From Erythrobacter sp. WG (lineage in GTDB: Bacteria > Pseudomonadota > Alphaproteobacteria > Sphingomonadales > Sphingomonadaceae): a stretch of 42,817 nucleotides of DNA. Shown piece by piece: positions 27,613 through 34,571 of the stretch. The position numbers were made by a program, and so were the translations under genes. The notes beneath the pieces were generated by a model. It was not told where the DNA came from, searched no databases, and saw only the letters and a list, made by a program, of their open reading frames with translations. Each line of letters starts with the position of its first letter. The first letter of the stretch is position 1. The stretch is from NCBI RefSeq assembly GCF_026586795.1, contig NZ_JAPFGY010000030.1, forward strand, positions 1-42,817, in the 5' to 3' direction.

Positions 27613-28101
27613 TCACCTAGGCAGGGGGCGCGGGCGGGTCAAGCGGGCATGGCTGTGCGCGATGCTGCGGCCGCTTACGGGATCGCGCCAGCGCCGGGCG
27701 ATGGCGCGGGCGGGGCCGAGCACGAAGGCGCGCGCGGCGAAGGCGGGGTGGGGGATGGTGAGCCCGCGGCTCTCCCAGCGGCCCCCGCTCCACAGGATGA
27801 TGTCGCCGTCGAGCACCCGGTCGCCCCAGCGCTGGCCGCGGCGGCGGCCGAATTCGCGCTCCATGCGCTTCAATGCGGCGAGCAGCGCAGGTGGCGCAAG
27901 CGCGCTTTCGAGCACCAGCGCAGCGTTGGCGAAGCGGCGGCGGGCCGCGCCCATCGCCGGGGTCGCGATCACCGGCGAGCGCGCCGTGACCGTGCCGAGC
28001 GCGGCGCATTCCTCCATCGCCGCACGCACCACGCCTTCAGGCCGCCCGTGGCGGTGGTGCCGCCGGTTGCTCCCCAGCGCGACGAGGTAGATGCTGCTCA
28101 C
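27613..28101 (-). CDS. folK: 2-amino-4-hydroxy-6-hydroxymethyldihydropteridine diphosphokinase
   Basis: HPPK transfers pyrophosphate from ATP to 6-hydroxymethyl-dihydropterin in folate synthesis. The 162-residue product shows the N-terminal IYLVALGSNRR motif, FANAALVLES, and the catalytic signature RRRGQRWGDRVLDGDIILW with the two metal-binding aspartates, then LTIPHPAFAARAFVLGP. GTG 28101 is chosen because the protein starts with the conserved strand right there; the longer frame upstream is antisense to aguB-type sequence. The ATP-loop is richer in arginine than usual. It lies 20 bp after aguB on the same strand, so the two are likely cotranscribed. Confidence 0.92.
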   Translation of the reverse strand: MSSIYLVALGSNRRHHRHGRPEGVVRAAMEECAALGTVTARSPVIATPAMGAARRRFANAALVLESALAPPALLAALKRMEREFGRRRGQRWGDRVLDGDIILWSGGRWESRGLTIPHPAFAARAFVLGPARAIARRWRDPVSGRSIAHSHARLTRPRPLPR

Positions 28102-28121
28102 GAGCCCCCGCCGGCAGGCGA

Positions 28122-29000
28122 TCAGATATCTTCGGCGATCCGCCCGTAGAGCTGCGGGCGGCGGTCGCGGAAGAAGCCCATGCCGGCGCGGTGCCTGGCG
28201 GCGCGGGCGAGGTCGAGCCGGGCGAGGAGCACGCCGGTCTCCTCCTTGCCGTAGAGCGCGAGATAGTCGCCCCATTCGTCGCAGATAAAGGAGTGGCCGT
28301 AGAAGGACTGCGCGCGCTCGGCCGGGCCTTCGTGCCCGATGCGGTTGCTGGCGACCACCGGCATACAGTTCGACACCGCATGGCCGAGCATCGCGCGGCG
28401 CCACATCCGGCTGGTGTCGAGGTCCGCGTCATAGGGTTCCGAGCCGATCGCGGTGGGATAGAGCAGCACCTCGGCGCCGAGCAGCGCCATGACGCGCGCG
28501 GCCTCGGGATACCACTGATCCCAGCAGATGCCGACGCCGACCTTGACGATTGCGCCACCCTCCCCGGCCACGTCCCACACCTTGAACCCGTCGTTGCCGG
28601 GGCGGAAGTAATACTTCTCCTCGTAGCCCGGGCCGTCGGGGATGTGGCTCTTGCGATAGGTGCCCATGATCTGCCCGTTGGGGCCGATCATCGCGAGGGT
28701 GTTGTAGTAGTGGTGCCCGTCACGCTCGAAAAAGCTCGTCGGGATCGTCACCTTCAGCCGCGCGGCGAGTTCGCGCATGGCGATGACGCTGGGGTGCTCG
28801 GCGGTGGGCCGGGCGAGCGCGAAGAGCGCCTCGTCTTCCTCGCGGCAGAAATATTCGCCGCTGAAGAGCTCGGGCGGGAGGATCAGCTGTGCGCCTTTCG
28901 CCGCGGCCTCCTCGACCAGCGCGGCGACGGCGGCGATGTTGGCAGCCTCGTCCTGATGCGACAGGGCGAGCTGGAGGGCGGCGACGGTGATGGCGGTCAT
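28122..29000 (-). CDS. aguB: N-carbamoylputrescine amidase (nitrilase superfamily)
   Basis: The 292-residue cytosolic enzyme should hydrolyse N-carbamoylputrescine to putrescine, CO2 and ammonia in polyamine synthesis from agmatine. The nitrilase triad is Glu44 (LPPELFSGEYFC), Lys117 (YRKSHIPDGPGYEEKYYFRP) and Cys159 (GVGICWDQWYPEAAR). The extended motif around Lys117 and the sequence SFICDEWGDYLA are typical of the AguB subgroup. Agmatine deiminase (aguA), its usual partner, is not in the window. folK follows after 20 bp; a terminator hairpin separates it from the methyltransferase-fold gene upstream. Confidence 0.9.
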   Translation of the reverse strand: MTAITVAALQLALSHQDEAANIAAVAALVEEAAAKGAQLILPPELFSGEYFCREEDEALFALARPTAEHPSVIAMRELAARLKVTIPTSFFERDGHHYYNTLAMIGPNGQIMGTYRKSHIPDGPGYEEKYYFRPGNDGFKVWDVAGEGGAIVKVGVGICWDQWYPEAARVMALLGAEVLLYPTAIGSEPYDADLDTSRMWRRAMLGHAVSNCMPVVASNRIGHEGPAERAQSFYGHSFICDEWGDYLALYGKEETGVLLARLDLARAARHRAGMGFFRDRRPQLYGRIAEDI

Positions 29001-29021
29001 GGCGCGCCCCTACAGCAAGAC

Positions 29022-29052
29022 CCGGCGCGGGGGAACCACCCGCCCGCGCCGG
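29022..29052 (-). terminator. Hairpin after the exported methyltransferase-fold gene
   Basis: A 10-bp perfect stem (ccggcgcggg / cccgcgccgg) with an 11-base loop lies just beyond the stop codon at 29062 and before the aguB start. It probably limits read-through into aguB-folk transcription. There is no strong T tract, so a structural or rho-assisted role is also possible. Confidence 0.5.
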
Positions 29053-29061
29053 ATGGGCGCG

Positions 29062-29955
29062 TCACTTCGCCTTCTTGAACAGCAGCGTCATCCGGTCGCT
29101 CTCGCCCAGACCCTTCAGGTCTTCGCGCTTGGTGGCGAGTACCGGGGGCATCTCCCACACGCCTTCCTTGTGGTCGGCGGTGTCCCTGGGGTTGGCGTTG
29201 ATCTCGCTCTTGCCGACCAGCTCGAAGCCCATCACCCGCATGAAGTCGATCACATCCTTCTCGCGCAGGTAGCCCTTGGTGCCGTTGGCATAGGACCACG
29301 GCGCGTCGGCCTTGGCGCGGTGCTGCTCGATGCCGATGAGGCCATCGTCCTTGAGCAGCGCGCGCATCGCGGCAAACTCGCTGTCGGCGGTGCCGCCGCG
29401 CAGCATATTGTGCATCGCGCGCATCACCATGATGCGGTCGAAGGTGCCCTTGTGCGCCTCGATCTGGTCCATCGTGATGGCGCTGAACTTCTCGGCCGGA
29501 AGGCCCGTCGCGGTCGCCACGTCCTTGGCATAGCCGGCCGCCGTGTCGCGCATCTTCTGCTGGCGCGCGGGGTCGGAGGTGGCGGTGAGCGGGTTGGCGT
29601 AGAGGCCGACCAGTTGCCCCTCGCCGCCGAGGTAATGCCCGAGCAGGCGCGAATACCACTCGCCGCCGGGTGCATATTCGCCGACCTTCATCTCGGGGCC
29701 GACATGGAAAAAGGCGAGCGTTTCGGCCGGATGGCGGAAAGCGTCGCGGGCCTTGTCGGTGGCGCGGCTCGGGTGGTTGATCGCCGCCGAAAGCTGCGCG
29801 CCGTGCTCCTTCATGAAGTGCGCGGTGTCCTTGATGTGCGCCTCGTCCACCGCGCCCGCGCCGGCTTTCGTGGCGTGGCCGGCGTGCTGGGCGGCGAGCG
29901 GCGCAGCAAGAGCGAGACCGCTCACGGCGGCGAGCGCAAGGATCGTCCTGTTCAT
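29062..29955 (-). CDS. Exported methyltransferase-fold protein (COG4798-like)
   Basis: From ATG 29955 the product has 297 residues, beginning with a signal peptide (MNRTILALAAVSGLALAAPL, cleaved near AAQ). The body resembles class I SAM methyltransferases: a glycine-rich first motif GEYAPGGEWYSRLLGHYLGG, then QLVGLYANP, and a late strand with LIGIEQH. In predicted methyltransferases of this group a signal peptide is common, although SAM is cytosolic, so the catalytic role is open. The start was chosen over the upstream ATG at 29997 because GGGAGAG precedes it and the signal peptide begins there. The gene is divergent from msrA. Confidence 0.78.
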   Translation of the reverse strand: MNRTILALAAVSGLALAAPLAAQHAGHATKAGAGAVDEAHIKDTAHFMKEHGAQLSAAINHPSRATDKARDAFRHPAETLAFFHVGPEMKVGEYAPGGEWYSRLLGHYLGGEGQLVGLYANPLTATSDPARQQKMRDTAAGYAKDVATATGLPAEKFSAITMDQIEAHKGTFDRIMVMRAMHNMLRGGTADSEFAAMRALLKDDGLIGIEQHRAKADAPWSYANGTKGYLREKDVIDFMRVMGFELVGKSEINANPRDTADHKEGVWEMPPVLATKREDLKGLGESDRMTLLFKKAK

Positions 29956-30052
29956 TGTCAAATCTCTCCCTCGAAGTGCGAAATCGGATGCCGACACATG
30001 GCAACTGGCCGCTTGCTAGCCTATCTTGGGAGAAAACCAACGGAGAAACATC

Positions 30053-30604
30053 GTGAGCGATACCAACACGGCGATCATTGCCGGCGGCTGCTTTTGGTGC
30101 ACCGAGGCGGTGTTCCGCGACGTCGTCGGCGTCTCGAGTGTCGAGAGCGGCTATATCGGCGGCACCAAGGCGAACCCCACCTACAAGGAAGTCTGCACCG
30201 GCACGACCGGCCATGCGGAAGGGATCCGCGTGACCTTCGACCCCGCGGTCATCACCTTGCCCGAAATCTACGACGTGTTCCTCGGCACGCACGATCCGAC
30301 GCAGCTGAACCGGCAGGGCAACGATATCGGGACGCAGTATCGCTCCGCGATCTTCCCCCTCTCCGAAGAGCAGGGCAAGGAGGCAGAAGCCGCGATCGCG
30401 CGCTGGAACGCGGAGAATGGCAAGACGGCCGTCACCACGATAGAGGGCCTGTCGGGCGGCCAGCAGACGGCGGAATGGTATCCGGCCGAGGACTACCACC
30501 AGGAATACTGGGACGGCGAAGGCCAGCGCAATCCCTACTGCCTTGCGGTGATCCCGCCCAAGCTGATGAAATTGCGCAAGAGCTTCCAGAAGTATGTGAA
30601 GTAG
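30053..30604 (+). CDS. msrA: Peptide-methionine (S)-S-oxide reductase MsrA
   Basis: The 183-residue enzyme reduces methionine-S-sulfoxide in proteins, repairing oxidative damage. The active site is GGCFWCTEAVF with catalytic Cys13, followed by SGYIGGTKANPTYKEVCTGT, EIYDVFLGTHDPTQLNRQGN and GTQYRSAIF, all strongly conserved. The thioredoxin-dependent resolving cysteine is probably in NPYCLAV. The GTG at 30053 is preferred: it has a CGGAGA ribosome site six bases upstream and fits the family length, whereas an earlier TTG adds nine poorly conserved residues. Three hairpins follow the stop codon. Confidence 0.95.
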   Translation: MSDTNTAIIAGGCFWCTEAVFRDVVGVSSVESGYIGGTKANPTYKEVCTGTTGHAEGIRVTFDPAVITLPEIYDVFLGTHDPTQLNRQGNDIGTQYRSAIFPLSEEQGKEAEAAIARWNAENGKTAVTTIEGLSGGQQTAEWYPAEDYHQEYWDGEGQRNPYCLAVIPPKLMKLRKSFQKYVK

Positions 30605-30623
30605 CACAAGGGCAGCGCCAACC

Positions 30624-30728
30624 CGGCCCGTCAACGGACGGGCCGCGGGCGCACGCGCGCGAGCCGCAGGCGATCAGGCCCGCAAGGGCCTGAGACTCGC
30701 CGAGGACGTGCCCGCGGAGGCGGGCACG
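30624..30728. terminator. Three consecutive perfect hairpins between convergent msrA and DM13 genes
   Basis: Stems are 9 bp (30624-30645, cggcccgtc/gacgggccg, loop AACG), 8 bp (30674-30693, tcaggccc/gggcctga, loop GCAA) and 9 bp (30707-30728, cgtgcccgc/gcgggcacg, loop GGAG). All have four-base loops. They fill nearly all of the 128-bp gap and probably stop transcription from both sides. No T tract follows any of them, so the arrangement may instead be a REP-like cluster or a structured RNA end. Confidence 0.6.
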
Positions 30729-30732
30729 CGCC

Positions 30733-31212
30733 TTACCTGTACTTGCCCGCCGTGATGAACTTGCCGAAGGCCTCGCACCAGATCACGACCGTGTCATAGT
30801 CCTCGATGTTCACGCCGGCGGGCACTTCGGTGATGAAGCCGTTGTAGCTCTTGATCGAGCCCAGCTGCACCGACTGCGCCTTGATCTTGCGGAAATCCGC
30901 ATCGGTCTCGACGTAGCTGGGCGCGAGGTAGATCTTGTAGTCCGGGCCCGGCGCGAGTTCGCCCTGGTGGACGATCCGCTGCGGGGTGACGCTGATCGTG
31001 CCCGTGCCCCAATGGAGCGAGTCGCTCCCCGGCAGATCCTTGCGGAAGGTTGCGGAATGGGTGGCGGATTGGGCGGCGGCGGCGAGCTGCGTGGCATCGG
31101 GCGCGCGCTCGGCGACGAGGATCGGGAGGAGATAGACGCCGAGGCCGAAGCCTACGCCAAGCGTGGCGAGGTGGGTAGCGGCAAGGAGGAGGATCTTCTT
31201 CATGGGGCGCAT
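30733..31212 (-). CDS. DM13-domain protein, membrane anchored
   Basis: The 159-residue protein has an N-terminal membrane anchor or signal (about 5-33) and a DM13 domain (about 60-159), recognised by GDSLHWGTGTISV-like opening strands, YKIYLAPSYVETDADFR, the NGFITEVPAGVNIEDYDTVV strand pair and the closing VIWCEAFGKFITAGKYR. DM13 domains are related to electron-transfer or redox-linked adhesion modules; the conserved Cys in IWCEAF is typical. The exact partner is unknown. Start choice is uncertain between ATG 31212 and ATG 31203; neither has a clear ribosome site. It lies downstream of rsmB on the same strand. Confidence 0.8.
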   Translation of the reverse strand: MRPMKKILLLAATHLATLGVGFGLGVYLLPILVAERAPDATQLAAAAQSATHSATFRKDLPGSDSLHWGTGTISVTPQRIVHQGELAPGPDYKIYLAPSYVETDADFRKIKAQSVQLGSIKSYNGFITEVPAGVNIEDYDTVVIWCEAFGKFITAGKYR

Positions 31213-31295
31213 CTTTCACGAAAGGTTACGCGGTGCCTTTCGCAGAAACGCCGGGCCTTGTTACAAACTCCGACCAACCTCCCCACCCCGGGGGA

Positions 31296-32648
31296 TCACG
31301 GTTTGACCCAACGCCCCACGAAAAACCCGTCGAGCCCGCCCTGCTCTGCCAGCATCCCGGGGTGGGTGCGCAGCCAGCCCTCGGCCGTGGGGGCGAGGCC
31401 CGCCGGAAGTTCCTCCGCGACGATCGGCTTGGGCACGAGGCCCAGCGCCGCGTCGATCCACGCCCCCTGCTCCTCGCCCTCCTCGGCCTCGAGCGAGCAC
31501 ACCGCGTAGACCAGCGTGCCGCCCGGGTTCAGCCACGTGGCAGCCCGCGCGATCAGCCCCCGCTGCAATTCGACCATCTCGGCGATCTGGCCTTTGCCGA
31601 TGCGGTGGAGCACGTCCGGGTGGCGGCGGCAGGTGCCGGTCGCGGTGCAGGGCGCGTCGATCAGGATCGCGTCGAAACGGTGCTTCGGCTCCCACGTGAG
31701 CGCATCGGCCCGGACAGGCGAGGCCTTCAATCCGGTGCGCTTCAGGTTGTCCTTGAGCAGGTCGAGCCGCCGCTTCGACAGGTCGAGCGCGGTGACCTTC
31801 CAACCGGCGGAGGCGAGCTGCATCGTCTTGCCGCCCGGCGCGGCGCACAGGTCGAGCGCGGAGCGGCCCTCTCCCGTGCCTAGCAGCCGTGCGGGCAGCG
31901 AGGCGGCGAGGTCCTGCACCCACCACGCGCCCGCCTTGTAATCGGCAAGGCTCTCCACCTGCGCGCCGCGCGGCAGGCGGATGTGACCGGGGGCGAGGCT
32001 GACGCCGCCCATCGCGACGGCGCGGACCTGCGTCTCGGCGGGGTCGCGCAGCGCCAGATCGAGCTCGGGCGGGAAGGCGAGGCCGGGGGCTATCGCGGCG
32101 GCCTTGTCCGCGCCCCAGCGCGCGGTGACACGTTCGGGCAGGGTCGGAGCGGGGGGGAGTAGCCCCTCCCGCCGCCCCCGGCCTTCGCCGGGGCTGGTAT
32201 CGGGGTTGGGGTGGGCCTGTCCAGAGTTCCCAGCCCCTGCCCCTCCCGCAGGCGGGAGCGGGGTATCGGCGCCCTTGATGATGGCCGCAAAAACGCCGTG
32301 TGCGAGGCGGCGTGGCCCGCCTTCGAGCAGCGCAAGCCCCGTCGCGATCACCGCGTGGGGAGGCGTGTCGAGCCGGAGCGCCTGCGCCAGCATCAGCCGC
32401 AGCACCATGCGGGCCTTGGCGTCTTCGGGGAGGCGCTGTTTGGTCGCCCCGTCGATCAGCGCATCGAGATCGGTCAGCCAGCGCAGGGTCTCCCCGGCGA
32501 TGGCGCGGGCGAGCGCGCGGTCGGGGGCCTTGCGGATATCGGCGAGCGCCGCACCCTCGGCCTGTTCGAGCGTCTCGCCCCGGCGCAGCACGGCATCGAT
32601 GAGGCGCAGCGCCGCGCGGCGCACGGGAAGTCCGGGGGGAAGAGCCAT
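31296..32648 (-). CDS. rsmB: 16S rRNA cytosine-C5 methyltransferase, RsmB family
   Basis: The 450-residue enzyme methylates a 16S rRNA cytosine (position 967 in E. coli numbering). An N-terminal NusB-like RNA-binding domain (about 8-125) is followed by the SAM-dependent domain (about 170-450), with the SAM-binding loop LDLCAAPGGKT (266-275), the DAPCTATGTCRRHPD motif (Cys334) and the catalytic YAVCSLE (Cys384). Between the domains, residues 128-166 form a Gly/Pro/Arg-rich insert encoded by hairpin-rich DNA resembling an intergenic repeat. The insertion keeps the frame, so the protein should still work. It is divergent from the DUF1674 gene. Confidence 0.92.
   Translation of the reverse strand: MALPPGLPVRRAALRLIDAVLRRGETLEQAEGAALADIRKAPDRALARAIAGETLRWLTDLDALIDGATKQRLPEDAKARMVLRLMLAQALRLDTPPHAVIATGLALLEGGPRRLAHGVFAAIIKGADTPLPPAGGAGAGNSGQAHPNPDTSPGEGRGRREGLLPPAPTLPERVTARWGADKAAAIAPGLAFPPELDLALRDPAETQVRAVAMGGVSLAPGHIRLPRGAQVESLADYKAGAWWVQDLAASLPARLLGTGEGRSALDLCAAPGGKTMQLASAGWKVTALDLSKRRLDLLKDNLKRTGLKASPVRADALTWEPKHRFDAILIDAPCTATGTCRRHPDVLHRIGKGQIAEMVELQRGLIARAATWLNPGGTLVYAVCSLEAEEGEEQGAWIDAALGLVPKPIVAEELPAGLAPTAEGWLRTHPGMLAEQGGLDGFFVGRWVKP
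32151..32267. repeat. Hairpin-rich REP-like element inside rsmB
   Basis: The DNA encoding the rsmB linker contains two hairpins (32176-32193, ccccggc/gccgggg; 32243-32258, ctcccgc/gcgggag) separated by a TTGGGGTGGG-type stretch. This is the look of intergenic palindromic repeats of sphingomonads, here in frame within a gene. A size of about 117 bp is inferred from the protein insert. Confidence 0.55.
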
Positions 32649-32704
32649 CGCAGCGCCCCTAACCTTCCTTGAAACAAAGCGCCAGCATGGGCATTTGGAC
32701 GGGC

Positions 32705-32863
32705 ATGACCAAGGAAAAGTCCGAAGCCGCCAAGGCCTTCAGGAAGCCCGCCCACTGGAGCAACGACCCCGCTCCTGCGCCCAAGCCGGTCGCGGTGGAC
32801 GAGAAGCTCAGCCCCACCCGCTACGGCGACTGGGAGAAGGACGGGATCGCCGTCGATTTTTGA
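32705..32863 (+). CDS. DUF1674 small protein (SDHAF4-like)
   Basis: The 52-residue product starts MTKEKSEAAKAFRKPAHWSN and ends with the family signature PTRYGDWEKDGIAVDF. DUF1674 is the bacterial relative of SDHAF4, which helps mature the flavoprotein subunit of succinate dehydrogenase in mitochondria; the same role in bacteria is inference. No sdh genes are in the window. ATG 32705 is the most likely start, with ATG 32687 or an earlier start as alternatives; ribosome sites are weak for all. Confidence 0.82.
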   Translation: MTKEKSEAAKAFRKPAHWSNDPAPAPKPVAVDEKLSPTRYGDWEKDGIAVDF

Positions 32864-32870
32864 GGGTCAC

Positions 32871-32961
32871 GCGTCGTTGCGCGCGTAGCGAAGCAATCCA
32901 GAGTGGAACGCGGATCGCCCTGGATTGCCGCGTCGCCTCCGGCTCCTCGCAAAGACGACGC
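32871..32961. repeat. Imperfect palindromic repeat element
   Basis: Two arms face each other: the left (32871-32903) begins gcgtcgttgcg and ends gcaatccagag; the right (32919-32961) is its imperfect reverse complement (cctggattgc ... gacgacgc). Elements with these gcaatccag and tcgttgcg ends are common between genes in alphaproteobacterial genomes, from memory. It starts eight bases after the DUF1674 stop and may form a long hairpin RNA. Confidence 0.65.
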
Positions 32962-32986
32962 AAGCGGGGCCCAAGTGGCCTCTCGA

Positions 32987-33048
32987 CCCCTGCCAGAGCC
33001 AGCCTATACCCCCGCTAGGCCCCTTCTAGACCCCTTCCAGGCCCCCGC
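32987..33048 (+). repeat. C-rich, 11-bp-phased array preceding the second parS site
   Basis: CCCC blocks start at 32987, 33010, 33020, 33031 and 33043. From 33009 to 33041 they form three tandem 11-mers: CCCCCGCTAGG, CCCCTTCTAGA, CCCCTTCCAGG. An isolated CCCCTGCCAG at 32987-32996 equals the one at 8373-8382. The 18-mer at 33031-33048 matches 8406-8423 at 16 of 18 positions. This array is intergenic. Confidence 0.55.
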
Positions 33049-33056
33049 CCGCGCGG

Positions 33057-33072
33057 TGTTTCACGTGAAACA
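33057..33072. other. parS centromere-like site (ParB binding), abutting the P450 gene
   Basis: TGTTTCACGTGAAACA is identical to the site at 8433-8448 and to the general bacterial parS consensus. It ends directly against the stop codon of the cytochrome P450 gene (33073-33075, reverse strand). Two perfect copies within 25 kb make chance very unlikely. Confidence 0.93.
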
Positions 33073-34488
33073 TCACAATGGGGTGAAGCGAACCTTGAGC
33101 CCGTCCCTGGGTTGCGGGATCGGCCAGTCCTGCCAGCTCGGCCGGTAGCCCGGCTCGGCCTCGATGCGGTAGCGCTGGAGAAGCTGGGCCATGAGGATCT
33201 TGACCTGCATATAGGCAAAGTGGAGCCCCAGGCACATATGCGCGCCCCCGCCGAAGGGCACCCAGGCATATTTGTGCCGCTCGCGCACCTTGTCGGGCGT
33301 GAACCGCATCGGATCGAAGCGTTCCGGATTTTCCCAATATTCTTCAGAGTGATGCGTCCAGTGGATGTTGATTCCCACCATCGCGCCGGCGGGAATGCGG
33401 TAGCCGCCATACTCGAATTCGCGCAGCGCCCGGCGCGGCATCGAGGGCACCGGCGGGATCAGCCGGAGCGATTCCTTGAAGGCCATTTCGGTGAGGTCGA
33501 GCTTCGCCAGATCGTCGTAATCGAGCGGGCGCGGGTTGCCGTCGCCGTCCGGGCCGCCCGTGACCGCGAATACCTCCTCGCGCAATTTTTCCTGCCATTC
33601 CGGATATTTGGCGAGATAGTAGATAAGCGCGGTCGCCGACGAGGTGATGGTGTCGTGCGCCGCCATCATCAGGAAGTTCATGTGATCGACCACCTCGTCC
33701 ACGGGGAGTAGGGAACCATCCTCGCGGGTCGCGGTGGCGAACTGGCTGAACATATCCTGCCCGCCCCCTTCAGCGCGGCGACGCAGGGTCTCTTGCGTAA
33801 AATAATCAACCAGATAGGCGCGTCCGTCGACGCCCTTCTTCATCTTGGTGAAGGGCAGCGGGCGGCGCACCGGGGCGACCGAGGCCTGCACCATGTCGAC
33901 GAAAGCCACGTTGATCTTGTCGGCTTCCGGCCCCCACGGCAGGCCGATGAAGCTGTCGGCCGCGAGATCGAGGGTCAACTTCTTGATCGCGGGGTAGAAT
34001 TGGAGATCGCCCGCCCAGTTCGCCACTTCCCGCGCGATGCCCCGGTTGAGCGCGCCCGAGTAATGCCGCATCGGTTCGGGCTTGAAGGCGATCGACAGCG
34101 CCCGGCGGTCGATCCGGTGATGGTCGAAATCCATCAGCATGAGGCCACGCGGAAAAAGCTGATCGAGGATCGGGCCCCACCCCTGCTCGGACGAGAAGAT
34201 CTTGTCCTTGTTGAACAACAGCAGCTCGTTCGCCTCCGCGCCGATGAGCGCGACCTGCCAGCCGCCGAAGGCGCGGTTCTTGTAGACCTTGCCGTGGGTG
34301 CGGATCATCCGCTCGGCAAAGGCATGCGGATCGGCGAGCATCGTGAAGGTATTGCCGACCACCGGCCAACCCGCCTCGCCCGGGATATGGGCCAGATCCG
34401 CCTCGCTGAGGCGCAGTTCGCTCCAGTGCCCGGGCGCCTTGGCGGGGGCTTGGGCGGGTGTGCGGGGGGCTTGGGCGAGGGTGGCCAT
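33073..34488 (-). CDS. Cytochrome P450
   Basis: The 471-residue soluble monooxygenase shows all P450 hallmarks: the I-helix oxygen-activation motif MMAAHDTITSS, the ExxR motif in FKESLRLIPP, a PERF-like NPERFDPMRF, and the heme-binding loop FGGGAHMCLG with the axial ligand Cys419. No membrane anchor is present; the first 20 residues are Ala/Pro-rich. Redox partners (ferredoxin, reductase) are not adjacent, and the substrate cannot be told; sterol-, terpene- or fatty-acid-like substrates are all possible. It follows hemH by 83 bp on the same strand, which could couple heme supply to a heme enzyme. Confidence 0.93.
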   Translation of the reverse strand: MATLAQAPRTPAQAPAKAPGHWSELRLSEADLAHIPGEAGWPVVGNTFTMLADPHAFAERMIRTHGKVYKNRAFGGWQVALIGAEANELLLFNKDKIFSSEQGWGPILDQLFPRGLMLMDFDHHRIDRRALSIAFKPEPMRHYSGALNRGIAREVANWAGDLQFYPAIKKLTLDLAADSFIGLPWGPEADKINVAFVDMVQASVAPVRRPLPFTKMKKGVDGRAYLVDYFTQETLRRRAEGGGQDMFSQFATATREDGSLLPVDEVVDHMNFLMMAAHDTITSSATALIYYLAKYPEWQEKLREEVFAVTGGPDGDGNPRPLDYDDLAKLDLTEMAFKESLRLIPPVPSMPRRALREFEYGGYRIPAGAMVGINIHWTHHSEEYWENPERFDPMRFTPDKVRERHKYAWVPFGGGAHMCLGLHFAYMQVKILMAQLLQRYRIEAEPGYRPSWQDWPIPQPRDGLKVRFTPL

Positions 34489-34571
34489 GGGGTCCTGATG
34501 CTCCGGTGTCGCGTTCGGATTCGCAACTGACTCTGATGTAAATACGCCGCCCGGTCAATCCGGGGGGAACC

